From the NCBI GenBank assembly GCA_944739405.2, contig OX123184.2, positions 1,287,501 through 1,351,500 on the forward strand: 64,000 nt of DNA, read 5' to 3'. The DNA comes from Euclidia mi (taxonomy: Eukaryota > Arthropoda > Insecta > Lepidoptera > Erebidae). Of this stretch, positions 33,352-44,276 are shown one piece after another. The notes under the pieces were generated by a model that was not told the DNA's origin, made no database searches, and saw only the letters and a program-made list of their open reading frames with translations. The position numbers were made by a program, and so were the translations under genes. Position 1 is the first letter of the stretch. Every line of letters begins with the position of its first letter.

Positions 33352-36127
33352 TCATTGGGTGGGTCGCCCTCGAGGCTGACCAACCGGGTGAGTCTCCGTT
33401 GGGAGAGGCCCAGTTAGTCGCCTGCGAGAGGGCGGTGGTTGGTCATTTGACTGGCGTGGTGATGGTGGTGGTGGTGAAGAAGCCCCGCTCGAGGGAACTG
33501 GTATTAGTTCCCGAGCGGGGCGCTTCAGTCTCCTCCTGATGAGGTTGGTCGATTCTGGATGGGGGAGGGGAGCGATGTTGACGAGGTGGGGGTGTTCTGA
33601 GCGATTTGCTCGCTCGAACATACCCCGGGCCAACCCGCTCACAAATCCCTCGATCGGCTCCCACTTGAGGTCCCGATATATGGTCGCGTTCCTGAGGTAC
33701 CTGGGCGCGTCCACTGCCAGGCGAAGACATTTGTTCTCCACCCGCTGCAGTCGCTGCCGCGTGGTTTCGGCAGTCAGGTTGTACCAGGCCGGCCCCGCGT
33801 ATGTGAGGCGCGACCTGATGAACGTTTTGTAGAGAGCCAGTTTGGCTCTCAGCGGCAGTCTGGAGGACAGCAGCGGGCGAAGTTTCGCCCTCGCAGCCTG
33901 GGCCTTCGCGGTGGTCGTCTGGACGTGGTGGGCCATCGTCAGATTTCTGTCGATGGTGACGCCCAGGTACTTGACCGTCGGCGACCAAGGGATTTCCTCC
34001 CCCATCAGCTTCAGGCACGGCGGGTACTGTACCCGTCCAGTCACCAAAGCCTGGGTCTTGGACACGTTGCACTTGAGCCTCCACTTCTTCAGCCAGCCCG
34101 GGAGCGCTTCAAGTGTCGGGCTCAGCTTCCGTGCAGCGTGTCTGGCATTCCGGGAGCTGGACAGGTACGCGGCGTCATCCGCGAACAGCGCCAGCTTCAC
34201 GTCGCCCACCACAGGAATGTCGTCCGTGTAGTGGGCGTACAAAGCAGGGGAAAGGCAACTCCCCTGTGGGACTCCGGCCTTGATGGTCCTCTCCTCTGAC
34301 GAGGCGTCCTCGACGGCCACGTGGAAGGTTCTCCCTCGGAGAAATGATGCGATGACCGTGATGAGTTGTCGTGGGATAGTGGACGTCGACAGTTTATAGA
34401 TGAGGCCGTCATGCCACACTCTGTCGAACGCCTTCTCCATATCGAGCATCACGGTCACCGTGTAGCCTCGCTTGTTCATCCACGTGGCCATCTCGCCCAG
34501 TACGCGAGTCAGCTGCAGCGTGGTGGAATGCGCTTTGAAAAAAAACCCGAATTGCTCGGGTCTCGGTGTAAGATGCGGGGTGATCTTCGCCAGCAGCAGC
34601 CGCTCGAACACCTTGGACGTCGTCGAGAGGAGAGTGATGGGCCTGTAGTTCTCCGGCTTCCTGGGGTCCTTGCCGGGTTTGGGGAGTACAATTACCCGGC
34701 CTCGTTTCCAGATGGTAGGGAAGTGGCCGGTCCTCAGGATGCCGTTGAATAATTGGGTCGCTGCGATAAGCGATCTACGAGGAAGTCGCTGCAGTGCGGC
34801 GTTTGGGATGCCGTCCTCACCAGGCGCCTTCTTAGGGTTGGTCCTGCGGATCACCGCTGCAACCTCTTGCGGGGTCACCAGCAGTTCGTCCCCCGATGGG
34901 ACGAGGGGCGTCGAGAGGTAGGTTGTGACTAGCTCCTCTACCTCTCGTGTGTAGGCTTCGTCCTGGACCTCGTGTGGGGTGAACTGCTCTTCGAGGCTGC
35001 TCGCGATGATTTCCGCTCGGTCCTCGGCCTTGTAACGCAGAAGGCCGTCTCGTCCGAGTAGGGGGCGCGTCGGGTTTGGGTCCGCCGACAACTGTCTGCA
35101 GAGGCGCGACAGCGAGGCTTGGTTGTCCTCGATGTGGGACAGATGATTCTCCCACTCGTCCCCCCTGTGCTCCCACAAGGCGGCCTGCCGGGTTCTCGTC
35201 CAGATCTTCTTGGCTTTGCGCTTTTCCTCGAGCAACTTCCGTATCGCGGCGGGTAGTGGTCCCCGTCGCTCGGATTGCACCCTGGTGCTCGAGGATGCTC
35301 GAAGCGCGGCCTGAATAGTGCTGGAGAGTACCTCGGCGGCTGCGTCGACTTCCTCGGTGGAGTGGATAGTGGAGGGTCGGTGGTAGGCCTCCATTTCCGC
35401 TTGGAAAAGCTCCCAGTTGGTCTGGATGCGAGGTCTTGGGGGTTGGACCATAGTCGCGGGTTCCCTGAACACCAGCAGTACCGGTCGGTGGTCAGAGGGC
35501 AGGTCCGGCAGGACTTCTTGAGTGGGAGGTGCCCTCAGTCCTCGAGATATCAGGATGTCCAGCACGTTGTCATTTCGCCCCGAGGGATCCAGCCGGGTAG
35601 GCTCTCGGGGGCCGGCGACTTCGTAGTTGTAGGTGCTGGCATCCTGTAGGATGAGCTCCCCTGCTCGGTCGCTGCTCGCGCAGTGCCATGCCGGGTGCTT
35701 GGCGTTCAGGTCTCCCGCGATGATGGTGGGCGTGGTTGGAAGAAGAAGATTCCTCAGCTCAGCCACGTTGAAGGAACTAGTGGAGCCGGTCCCTGGCGGT
35801 CGATAGGCCGCATATAGGCGCATCTCCCGTCCACCGACTTGGACATCAACACCGAGGGCGTAGATGGTGTTATGTCTCTTCGGCTCGACGAGTTGATGCA
35901 CCATTGTCCTCTTCACCAGGACAGCAAGTCCCCGGTAGGCTATGCCTGCCGGCGAGACCTCGTCCTGCCTGTACACGATGTACCCCGGGATCTTGAGTGG
36001 TCTTCAGGTGGGTCTCGCTTATCAACATGATGTCGACTTGCTGCTCCTTGACGAAGAGGCGTAGGAGGCCTATCTTTCCAGACAGGGACTGGGCATTCCA
36101 ATGGACCACCCTGAGCGGCTTATCCAT
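33352..36127 (-). CDS. Jockey ORF2: endonuclease / reverse transcriptase
   Basis: It nicks the target and copies the element RNA there. It starts MDKPLRVVHWNAQSLSGKIG with SETHL (apurinic-type endonuclease). A one-base shift near 36,000 moves it into the long 874-codon frame. There, GDLNAKHPAWH (88-98) and SDHRPVLLVF (161-170) finish the endonuclease. RT motifs follow: LPKPGKDPRKPENYRPITLL (431-450), LDMEKAFDRVWH (511-522), GVPQGS (568-573) and catalytic FADD (598-601). There is no RNase H, as usual in Jockey. The start ATG overlaps the ORF1 stop (ATGGATAA). FGFFFKAHS at 476-484 is an unusual local reading next to a T/A run. Confidence 0.9.
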
Positions 36128-37236
36128 TGGAGGGGATGGTCTGCAGCATTCCCGTTATGTCTATGTCGCCAGCCCTGACCTTCTGGGCGAACAGTGAGAG
36201 TAGGGCGGCGAGTTGTTCCTTCTCGTTGGTGGCGGTAGACTTGGCAGGTCCATCCCCTGCAGTGGCCGCAGGAGGTTGGTCCGGTGCAAGCTGAGGCTTC
36301 TTCTTCTTTTTCTTCTTGGCAGCTTTTTCAGCCGGAGCGTTGGCTTTGGCCATCAGGGTTGCCGCGGCTGATTCCCCGACTTGGTTGGGGTGGGCGACTA
36401 GTTGGGACGGGACCGTCTTGGCCACGAGTCCCACTTTGCGGCTGCGTACTTCCCGCTTGTAGGCGGGACAAGCAGGACTGCTGGCGGTGTGGGCTCCTTG
36501 GCAGTTTGCACAGGTCGGTGGTTGGTCCCTGGGGCGTGGGCAGTCCGTGGCATGGTGTCCGCCGCCGCAATGCACACAGGCAAGGGGCCTGTGGCAGTTG
36601 TGGGAGCTGTGCCGGAAGCCCTGGCATCGGTGGCATTGCGAGGGGCCCTTTTTGCCCCTCCAGGCCTCCACTGTCACTCCTGGCACGAGCAGGACTTCGT
36701 TGACCGCATACGCGGCCTTCGCGGCTTCGGGGGTCTTGTCCACCTCCGCGAAGAAGATGCATCCCGGTCTGCCCGTTCGGGCCCGGATATGCCTACTATA
36801 CCTGACCGGTACTCCCTTGTCGGTCAGGTCTTTAGTGATCTCCTCCGCGGGGGTGTCGGCTGGAAGACCTCGGATGGCCACCTTCAGCGGTCTCGCCGAG
36901 GGCGGTGCGATTGGTGGTGGTGGTTAGGCCGGTGGTCGCCGTGGTGGTAGTTGCGGCAGTGTCCGGTCCGGTCAATATGTCCGGGAACACGGCCTGGACC
37001 ACCTGTAGGGTCTTGAAATCTGTGGGGGTGAGATCCTCCTTCCTCATCTCCCCCATCATGACGTCCATCGCCCGGAAGTAGGCCTCGACCCAGCGCTGCA
37101 GGCCCCGCGTGATGCCACCCTTCGCACGAAGGGCGTCGAAAGCACGCAGGTCGCCCTCGTGTTCCGCACGCCTGGTCTGCAGCTCCGGGGTGGTGTTAGC
37201 CCCCTTTCCGGACGATGCCTGGTGCTGTTCCGCCAT
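36120..37236 (-). CDS. Jockey ORF1: CCHC RNA-binding protein
   Basis: ORF1 binds element RNA and forms the transposition particle. The N-terminal frame (36832-37236) starts MAEQHQASSGKGANTTPELQ. A frameshift near 36,880 leads to the second frame (36120-36881), which has an RRM-like segment (VRYSRHIRARTGRPGCIFFA). Three zinc knuckles follow: CHRCQGFRHSSHNC, CVHCGGGHHATDC and CANCQGAHTASSPAC. A lysine run lies near the C-terminus. The shift falls in a GGT/ACC-rich repeat around 36,920 and could be a sequencing or assembly slip. It ends TIPSNG-stop, overlapping ORF2. Confidence 0.88.
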
Positions 37237-37783
37237 CTCTGGATAGTGCCGTCACGCGGCGCCTAAGCGTGGTGGCTGGATGCCAGTCACCGCGCGGTCG
37301 GGAGTCGGGGCTTGGCGCTGATGCCAGACCGACCCCTCCTACACGGCGAGGGCACCACCACGCCGGCAATCAAGTTGGCAGCACTCCCCGCACGATCCTG
37401 TAGAGACAGAACCGGGCGCAAACAGTTATAATTTTATTACAAAATTATTATGTTTCGCGGTGTAAACAAACAAAGGCGCCCGAGCGTTGGCGAGCGAGCG
37501 AGCCGTGTCGAGTGGCACGTGCGATCGCCGTGACGTCTGCGGCCGTCCGAGAGCCGTTCGCTGTCGCGACGCCGTATTTATGTGCCGCTGGGGAGCGAGG
37601 CGGCCAGCCAGGAGTAGTGGTAGGGGCCAGCGCGACGACACCGACGTCACACACTGTAAGAGAAGGAAAACTTGATACAAACCCTATACCAACCCGTTTG
37701 GCCAGCATGGTATAGTAGGCCAATTCCTCCTTTCAAAGGAGAGACCTGTCCAACAGTGGACTGTTAAAGGCTGATGATGATGA

Positions 37784-39350
37784 TATAATATAATACGTAG
37801 TTTAGTATGGTTTGTATTCAAATGTTTTACGCAACAAGTGGATTTGTTAAGTTGTAACAATGTAGGTAACGATGTAGTACCTACTATATAATACGATAAA
37901 ATGTAACTAACCCATTAACGTTAGTTAATATTCCGTGCTAATGATATATTGATAAGCGTGGCTGTTATAAATTCCAGTCACAAATGTAGTGGGCTTGTAT
38001 TAAAATACAGTTAGTCTTATAAGCATACAAGTAAATCAATAGTTTGTGTTGTATATCCACTGTTTGTGTCCTTAGATCTTGTTCTGTATCAGTACCTAGT
38101 GCTTCAACCGTTCACAGACATTGATATTATTATTTCCTACAAAATATTTAAGTCTACAGATACTAACCAGTTATATTAAGCTCATAGAAGCACACCTACA
38201 TACATAATTATGTACAAAGTACATATACCTATCCGTGATACCAGCCACCCACACAAGCCTACGCATAAGTAGGTAATGAAAAACTGACCGCTCTATTTTT
38301 GGAGGCACAGAGGCACTACAAAGGCTGCTCACTGACACTATGCTAGCTATCTACACTACAGTGTAGGTATTCTGCTGAAAATAGCGCCTAAGTTTAAACT
38401 CGAACGATCTTTCATCACTAACACAAAAGGTATTGTCTATCACCCTGTACAGCAATAGATGTAGGTACTACTTATCTTTGTTCCTATCACATTATTGGAG
38501 AGTAGAACAAAGATCTCTTAAGATAATGATAGTATTGTGGTACATATTCTTACTTACATCATCTAACAGGATTTCCATTCATCGCATTTTACTTTGAACG
38601 TCAGTAGCAAACCTGTGATGTAGGCAGTCACTCAGTGTGCTGAAGTAATAAAATAGAGTTTCAATGGTTATTGAATTGTTCGCGTCGCCAGCTCCTGAGT
38701 GAGTTGTGACACTAGCCCACTACTCGGCGACGGGACGTAACTCGATCAAGAACCTTCACTTACCATGAGAGTGAATTTGTGCCGCCACGATACATCCGAT
38801 TCACTAATAAACGTAATTTCAATACATCTTTGTATTTTTTTAAAATAATTTTGTACGAAGAATTAACAAGGCACTGTGAAGTTATCTCCGTATTTCTGTT
38901 TCTATAGAAATATTGACCGCTCCGGTACTTTATCCTTACGTAGCTATTGCTTCTTGTAGTTAGTAGAACCAACTTTATAAACAGACAACTGCAAAGTTAG
39001 AATCTAACTAGATCTAGAAATAAAAGGTAAAAGAAGACTTTACTGCCTTATTTTCAAAATGTTCCTTGAAACACTTAGCAGTTTCACAGAGGATCACGTG
39101 GATCATAATTTCCGCAAGGACAGGTTGCAGAGGCAGTGTGTTCAACTAATACGATCAAATATTCCCGCCACTCAACCGACTAACGTCATTTGATTTTTCT
39201 GCAAACAGGATGCGCCGCCTCAGCCTTGACTATATTACTGCAGCGAGGTTTGCTTGACCACGACTAGTATAGTTTTAATTGGGTTGTTATTGAGCTCAGA
39301 GTTGTCTTCTTGCGATTGTTTCTAATGTTTCTTGGTAGCTTGCCTAATAG
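37784..39350. other. Gene-free stretch
   Basis: AT-rich, intron-like. Nothing supported. Confidence 0.5.
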
Positions 39351-39351
39351 T

Positions 39352-40012
39352 GAAAAAAAATTCGGGCAAGTGCGAGTCTGACCCGCGCACCGAGGGTTCC
39401 GTACGCATTTTACCTTATTTGAGGTTGGTGCTAATTACGCTAGTCCTCTAAATCTGTATGAGCGCCCATACAACTTAGAGGACTATCTTAAATGGAGTCT
39501 ACTGTGTATGTAACACCCTTAAATTTTCCACTTTTTTTTATTTTTTTGTAATTTTTCCTTTATTTGTTCTGTAAGACCCTGCTTTTGGCCAAATTTCGTG
39601 ATTCTAGTTCAACGGGAACTACCATTTAGGTTTTCGACGCAAAACCTATAGGGTACTTATGGTTGATCTAGAATTGTCAATTTTGGTTAAAACCAAGGTC
39701 TTACAGCAGAAGTAAAAGAAAAATGCCGAAAATTAAAAAAAGTTGAAACTTAAGGTTAATTTTGGTACTTACAAGTTTTCGCAAAAATCTAATTTTGACC
39801 ATATCTTTTTATTGGGTTGACCCAGGACCCTGATTTTCATACACCTAATAGTAACCATAGACTTCAATATCTGGTATAAATTTCAATTTGCTAGGTCCAC
39901 CCGTTCTTGAGAAAATCGGTGGTGACACACGGACAGACAGACAGACAGACGGACAAGAAAGTGATCTCATAAGGGTTCCTTTTTTTACCTTGAGGTACGG
40001 AACCCTAATAAG
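39352..40012 (+). repeat. Dispersed repeat with TACGGAACCCT ends
   Basis: It starts AAAAAAATTCGGGCAAGTGC, then GAGTCTGACCCGCGCACCGA, GGGTTCCGTA. It ends TTGAGGTACGGAACCCTAA after GTTCTTGAGAAAATCGGTGG and a (GACA)n tract (39926-39953). The first and last TACGGAACCC words are inverted relative to each other. The same block is at 895-953. It is a known-looking lepidopteran interspersed repeat with no coding frame; class not assigned. Confidence 0.6.
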
Positions 40013-40212
40013 ATTGTCATTATCATCGTCCAAAGATTATCCGGATTGTTGCAGGGGATTATATTACCTTATGGAGCTGATACATTTGAGTATTCATCCG
40101 TAATGAGCATTCTTGCCAATGAAACAAAACAGAAAAACAAACGAGTGTGTTTTAGCAAGCACGAACGGTCTGGCGTGCATTCTAGCTAATTGACAGTAAA
40201 TTGTCTTGACAT

Positions 40213-40362
40213 TGTTGCTGATTAGCGCGATCGCTAGAAAGCTCGTGAGAATGTTCGGAGCAATGTTCGTCGCTGTTCGTTATTCCCTTCGACTAAACTA
40301 AAAACAGCGAATGCTCGCAGTTCTGTTACAAGTGAATGCTCAGGTGTATCAGCAACAACATA
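40213..40362. mobile_element. MITE-like element, second copy of the 21792 family
   Basis: The right end TTACAAGTGAATGCTCAGGT then GTATCAGCAAC matches the inverted end at 21792-21828. The left end GTTGCTGATTAGCG is weaker. Old, diverged copy. Confidence 0.45.
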
Positions 40363-41886
40363 AGAATCAGTCTGAGATCCGCTACATAAGAGTTTACTCA
40401 TGTTTTAAGATTGACTGCTAATAACAACCGTCAGAGATGTTCATGGTTGCTGTGACGACTTAGCAAGCTCTCTAAAGCACAGAGCAAGTAAAATGTTCAG
40501 TTATATATGCATGTATGCATGCCCTAGTTATATGGGTGTTGCCATGGGTGCTTTTGCTTACCAAAATTGCAGTTATGCAGTATTTTATATAATACAACTG
40601 AATTCATTCCAGACTATAAGGCACTTCGTTAATTTTGAATAAAAGAAAACATAATCACATTATATTTCTTTTCTTTTCGCAAAACTGCAGTGTTATTTCA
40701 AAATATATTTTCTGTGAGTCGGACAATATAAAATTCAAAACGAAATACTAAAACAAAAAATGTTATTGTTGCCTCGAGGCTCTCGACGTCTGGTGACTCG
40801 AGGTATTGACATTATCGTGGTTTTGACTAGTTCTATTTATTATTCTATTCGAGAATTAATTTCATTATTTTAGTTCAGAGCCCTTTATAGCCATAAGTGT
40901 ATAATGATATCGTAATCTGTATATATTATAAAGTTCTTCTTTTATTGAGTGACTGAGAGAGCGCACAGACGAAACTAGGCGAAAAAAACTGAAATGTATG
41001 TTCCTTGGGGTACACTAAGAAGTGATTGCCCAAAATTTCCACGGGATCAAAAAGAAAAGAAGTATTTATTATTCACTTGGTGGAATTGTCAGTACGAGGC
41101 GACAATAAGGTAATTCATTAAATTATTAATTTAGCTTTCATTCACGATTTTCATTTGCATTTCAAATTGTAATCGACGTCCTGATGAATAAATGACAACA
41201 GTCGCTTGCTTAAAATATTTACGAGGGCCGGATGAATTTAAAAGCTGGGAGTATTATGAACGCTACTTTATTCAAGATATAATATAACAATGTTGAAAAA
41301 TATTTTAGCCGATGACTAATCTAAGAGATGCCCGAGGCAAAAGTACCCGAGTTCGATGACCGTTTTATTTGGGTTTTCTTATGGGCACACGCTGCGATCA
41401 ATCACTCGTGAGTGATTGCCGCATGCCAGCGGCACTACCAAACGAATCTTTGTACATCGACTCCTCACTCCTCAGTGACCGAAATACAAACTGTATCGCT
41501 ATAAAAACGGAATGAATGTATAGCACTATACTGGTCACTAACTGTTCTGTGCTGATGTATCTACTTACTATACAAAATTAAAAAAAATCTTTTGCATTGG
41601 AACCCGGGGTCCGTTTTCTCGTCTAACCAGAATAAATAGAATATTGAGCCTTTTCTTCAGTCTGATTACCGCCACCTAGTGTAATGACGATATTCCATAG
41701 ACCATTGTCAACGATCGTTATGACAGCCAGCACTGATAAGTTAGCGTGGTCACTGAGTCACGAGGCAAGCGATAGGCGATAGAAAACAATTTAATTTACA
41801 CTTATCGCCGAAAAGTCAATGCTTTGAACTCGACTCCCTGTGCATGGCAGTCGTTTAGTATACTAAGCTACTGAATAAGATAATGT
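40363..41886. other. Gene-free stretch with one repeat fragment
   Basis: 40925-41050 is a fragment of the family also at 545-757 (TGAGTGACTGAG, CCTTGGGGTACACTAAGAAG). Otherwise nothing supported. Confidence 0.45.
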
Positions 41887-42046
41887 CATATCATCATTAT
41901 CATCATCAGCCTGCAAGAGTCCACTGCTGGATATAGGCCTCTCCAATGGCACGGCACTGAGCCCGATTTTCGGCTCTTCGTGTCCAGCCGCTGCCAGCCA
42001 CTTTGCGTATATCGTCACTCCACCTAGCCGGAGGGCGTCCTATAAT
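41887..42046 (-). pseudogene. RTE-type LINE, C-terminal fragment
   Basis: On - it reads GRPPARWSDDIRKVAGSGWT, then RRAENRAQCRAIGEAYIQQW and TLAG-stop, followed by GCTGATGATGATAATGATGA. This is the RTE C-terminal tail, open over about 45 codons. 5'-truncated. Confidence 0.7.
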
Positions 42047-42981
42047 ATGATGAAATTTAAGATGCTAAATGAAACTAAAAGAGCTGTCGACAAATGTACA
42101 GAATATTGTTTAGAGCGTATTGAAGCCTGTTAGTCGACTAAGTGCCGGATCCCTTAATATTCAAGCCGGCGAGTGCCTCAGTATGCAAATAATATTGTGT
42201 TACTTCGACGACGGGTATTTTCGAGTGGCCACCACAATTATGTTATTTAATCCGTGGCGGAGACGAAATATGGTTCTATTTTGACATATTTTTGTGTTTT
42301 AATTATGTAACTGCGAAGCAGTTCGATTAATACCCAGCTGTGTAGCGTTGTTGTGGTTCAAATAAGATATATTTTCGCACTAGCAAACAAATTTGAAGCA
42401 TTTTCTTTAACATGTCTGCCAACCTTGTAGTGTCGTGACAATGTGGTATCTCTCAGAGCAGAAAACAAAGAAGAATATGATATCTATTATTATTTTCTTT
42501 ATTTGAGATTACGTTCGATACACGTGCACAATGCACATATGTTGAAAGCAGACTAATATTTCTCTGTGATTTATATAATCAATAATACTTTCAGTGCATA
42601 TGTCCCATTTCATACAATGTTAGCTGATATATTTCAAAAATATAATAACGTTCACACGGTACAGGTAAAACTAGTTTTAAAATGCTTCATACCACATATA
42701 ACTTGTGGCTGTAGGTACTTGGCGATACAAAGAGCCCAAATACAACTATGACATTGTACGCGTGACGGCGAAACTACATCTACAAATAAATACACTGAAT
42801 AAGTATAATTACTGAACTATGCATAATAGAATATTTAACAACTCATTGGTTTAAGGAACTGCGCGTTGCATGTCGTGATAACATTGCAATAATTTACACG
42901 GACACAGTTACCAGCTCGGCGGGTCATTACAAAATTACTCACCATCGTTAACATTCGATTCCGATTTCAGTTGATTCTGTG
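42047..42981. other. Gene-free stretch
   Basis: AT-rich, intron-like. Nothing supported. Confidence 0.5.
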
Positions 42982-42983
42982 TA

Positions 42984-44274
42984 CCAGGGCAGTCCCAGAA
43001 GTATCCGACCTGACACACTTAAAGAGGTTTTTATCTCAAATAAATACTCTTTTTAAAAATAATATACTTCATAAAGTTTAAATTTGAAATTGGAACACGT
43101 AGCGTCGTTTGTCTTTTGTTTAGTAGCCATCAATAGTTGACGCTGTGAACAAATTTTCAGACATGGAGAAAATTGTCCATCGTTATGTGATACAATACTT
43201 TCATTTGAAAGGTTTTAGTCCAACTGATATTAAAGCGGAGCTAGATTCTACTTTGGGGGAGTCTGCTCCATCGTTTACAGCAGTAAAATATTGGGTGGCA
43301 GAGTTTGAACGAGGTCGCTTGAGCTGCGGAGATGAACATCGATGTGGTCGACCAAATGAAGTGACAATACCAGAAACCATAGAAAAAATCCAAAATGGTA
43401 TTAGATGACCGGTGATTGAAAGTACGCGAGTTAGCAGACATGGCAGGGATTTCAAAAAGTGCTGAACATCGCATATTAACCGAAAATTTGGATATGAAAA
43501 AGATGTACGCAAGGTGGGTGCCGCGATTGCTCACAGAGGACCAAAAACGACGTCGCGAAGATATTTCGACCAAGTGTTTGGCAAAATTTCACAATAATAA
43601 AGCGGAGTTTTTGCGGCGTTTTATTACTTTGGATGAAACGTGGGTGCATTATTTCACACCAGAGACTAAAGAACAGTTGAAGCAATGGACTCGTAGAGGA
43701 GAACCAGCCCCAAAGAAGGCGAAAACCGTTCCATCAGCGGGAAAGGTCATGGCCTCCGTTTTTTGGGATTGTCGTGGGATAATCTTTATAGGTTATCTTC
43801 AGAAAGGACGGACAATCAATGGCGAGTATTATGCTAACCTGTTGCATCAATTAAGTGAACAAATCCGTCAAAAACGACCGCACCTGGCGAAAAAAAAAAT
43901 TGTTTCACCAAGACAATGCACCAGTACACACGTGTGCCAAGGCCATGACCAAAATCCGCGAGTTAAAGTTCGAACTACTTCCTCATGCACCCTATTCGCC
44001 CGACTTGGCCCCTTCGGATTATTTTTTGTTTCCAAATTTAAAAAAATGGCTTGCTGGTAAAAGATTTGCCAGCAATGATGAAGTGGAGGCAGCGGTTGAT
44101 GAGTATTTTCACGAGCTCGACAAATCTCATTACAAACAAGGTGTTGAAGCTATCGAACATCGCTGGGCCAAGTGTATAGAACTAAAAGGAGATTATGTAG
44201 AAAAATAATAAAAAAAATAATTTGATTTTCTTTTCTTTTCCTTGTCAGGTCGGGTACTTTTGGGACTACCCTCG
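42984..44274 (+). mobile_element. Mariner transposon, complete with both ends
   Basis: The inverted ends read CAGGGCAGTCCCAGAAGTAT (left) and, on the complement of the right end, GAGGGTAGTCCCAAAAGTAC; both continue with CCGACCTGACA. TA dinucleotides lie on both sides (42982-42983 and 44275-44276), the mariner target duplication. 1,291 bp, the usual mariner length. The two TIRs differ at only a few bases. Confidence 0.92.
43163..44208 (+). pseudogene. Mariner transposase (DD34D), frameshifted
   Basis: The transposase binds the TIRs and cuts and joins at TA. It starts MEKIVHRYVIQYFHLKGFSP; a helix-turn-helix region follows. Catalytic motifs are TLDETWVHYF, FHQDNAPVHT and YSPDLAPSDYFLF, the D,D34D set. 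WVPRLLTEDQK is the conserved WVPHEL-type box. The reading uses three frames. The first break is near 43,395-43,412 (a shift plus a TGA in the MVLDDR region). The second is in the A run at about 43,891-43,900 before LFHQDN. It ends GDYVEK-stop. Closest in feel to the irritans-type mariners. Inactive as written. Confidence 0.9.
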
Positions 44275-44276
44275 TA

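Larger units (their letters stand above)
33248..37548 (-). mobile_element. Jockey-clade LINE, almost complete
   Basis: 4,301 bp, flanked by the 11-bp duplication GAGAGCCGTTC (33237-33247 and 37549-37559). On - the order is a 5' UTR of about 310 bp, ORF1 (CCHC gag-like), ORF2 (endonuclease plus RT) and a 3' UTR of about 100 bp. The element is GC-rich, unlike its surroundings. Each ORF has a single frameshift and is otherwise open, so it is young. The 3' end is GTTGTT with no poly(A), odd for Jockey. Confidence 0.92.
25170..37651 (-). mobile_element. Gypsy-1: LTR retrotransposon with three later insertions
   Basis: Ty3/Gypsy-order element: gag, protease, RT, RNase H, integrase on -. Both LTRs start TG and end CA, and a CACT target duplication surrounds the whole. 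Removing the three insertions (754, 953 and 4,301 bp) and their target duplications leaves about 6.45 kb, a normal size. The two LTRs (313 bp each after subtraction) differ at only about 4 positions, so the insertion is fairly recent. The coding region is nevertheless broken by several frameshifts and stops. No env-like frame is seen in the 816 bp after integrase. Confidence 0.92.
33027..37651 (-). repeat. Gypsy-1 5' LTR, interrupted by a Jockey LINE
   Basis: LTR sequence lies at 33027-33247 and 37560-37651 (313 bp total). The Jockey insertion sits between, with GAGAGCCGTTC duplicated on both sides. It differs from the other LTR at about four bases. Confidence 0.9.
25064..37783 (+). mobile_element. 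SINE-like family E copy split by Gypsy-1
   Basis: The left part 25064-25169 ends GCAGAGAACAGCACT. The right part resumes at 37652 with CACTGTAAGAGAAGGAAAAC and runs to the GATGATGATGATAT tail. In the intact copy at 18461-18765 the two parts are contiguous (AACAGCACTGTAAGAGAAGG). The 4 bp CACT is duplicated at the break (25166-25169 and 37652-37655), which marks the Gypsy-1 insertion point. Confidence 0.85.

Noticed and set aside
36284..36950. Long + strand frames opposite Jockey ORF1, and + frames at 33539-35649
   Set aside because: Shadows of the GC-rich Jockey coding strand; no domain-like features.
39181..39250. Exon-like segment after CTGCAAACAG
   Set aside because: There is an acceptor-like CAG but no consensus donor, and the reading is not protein-like.
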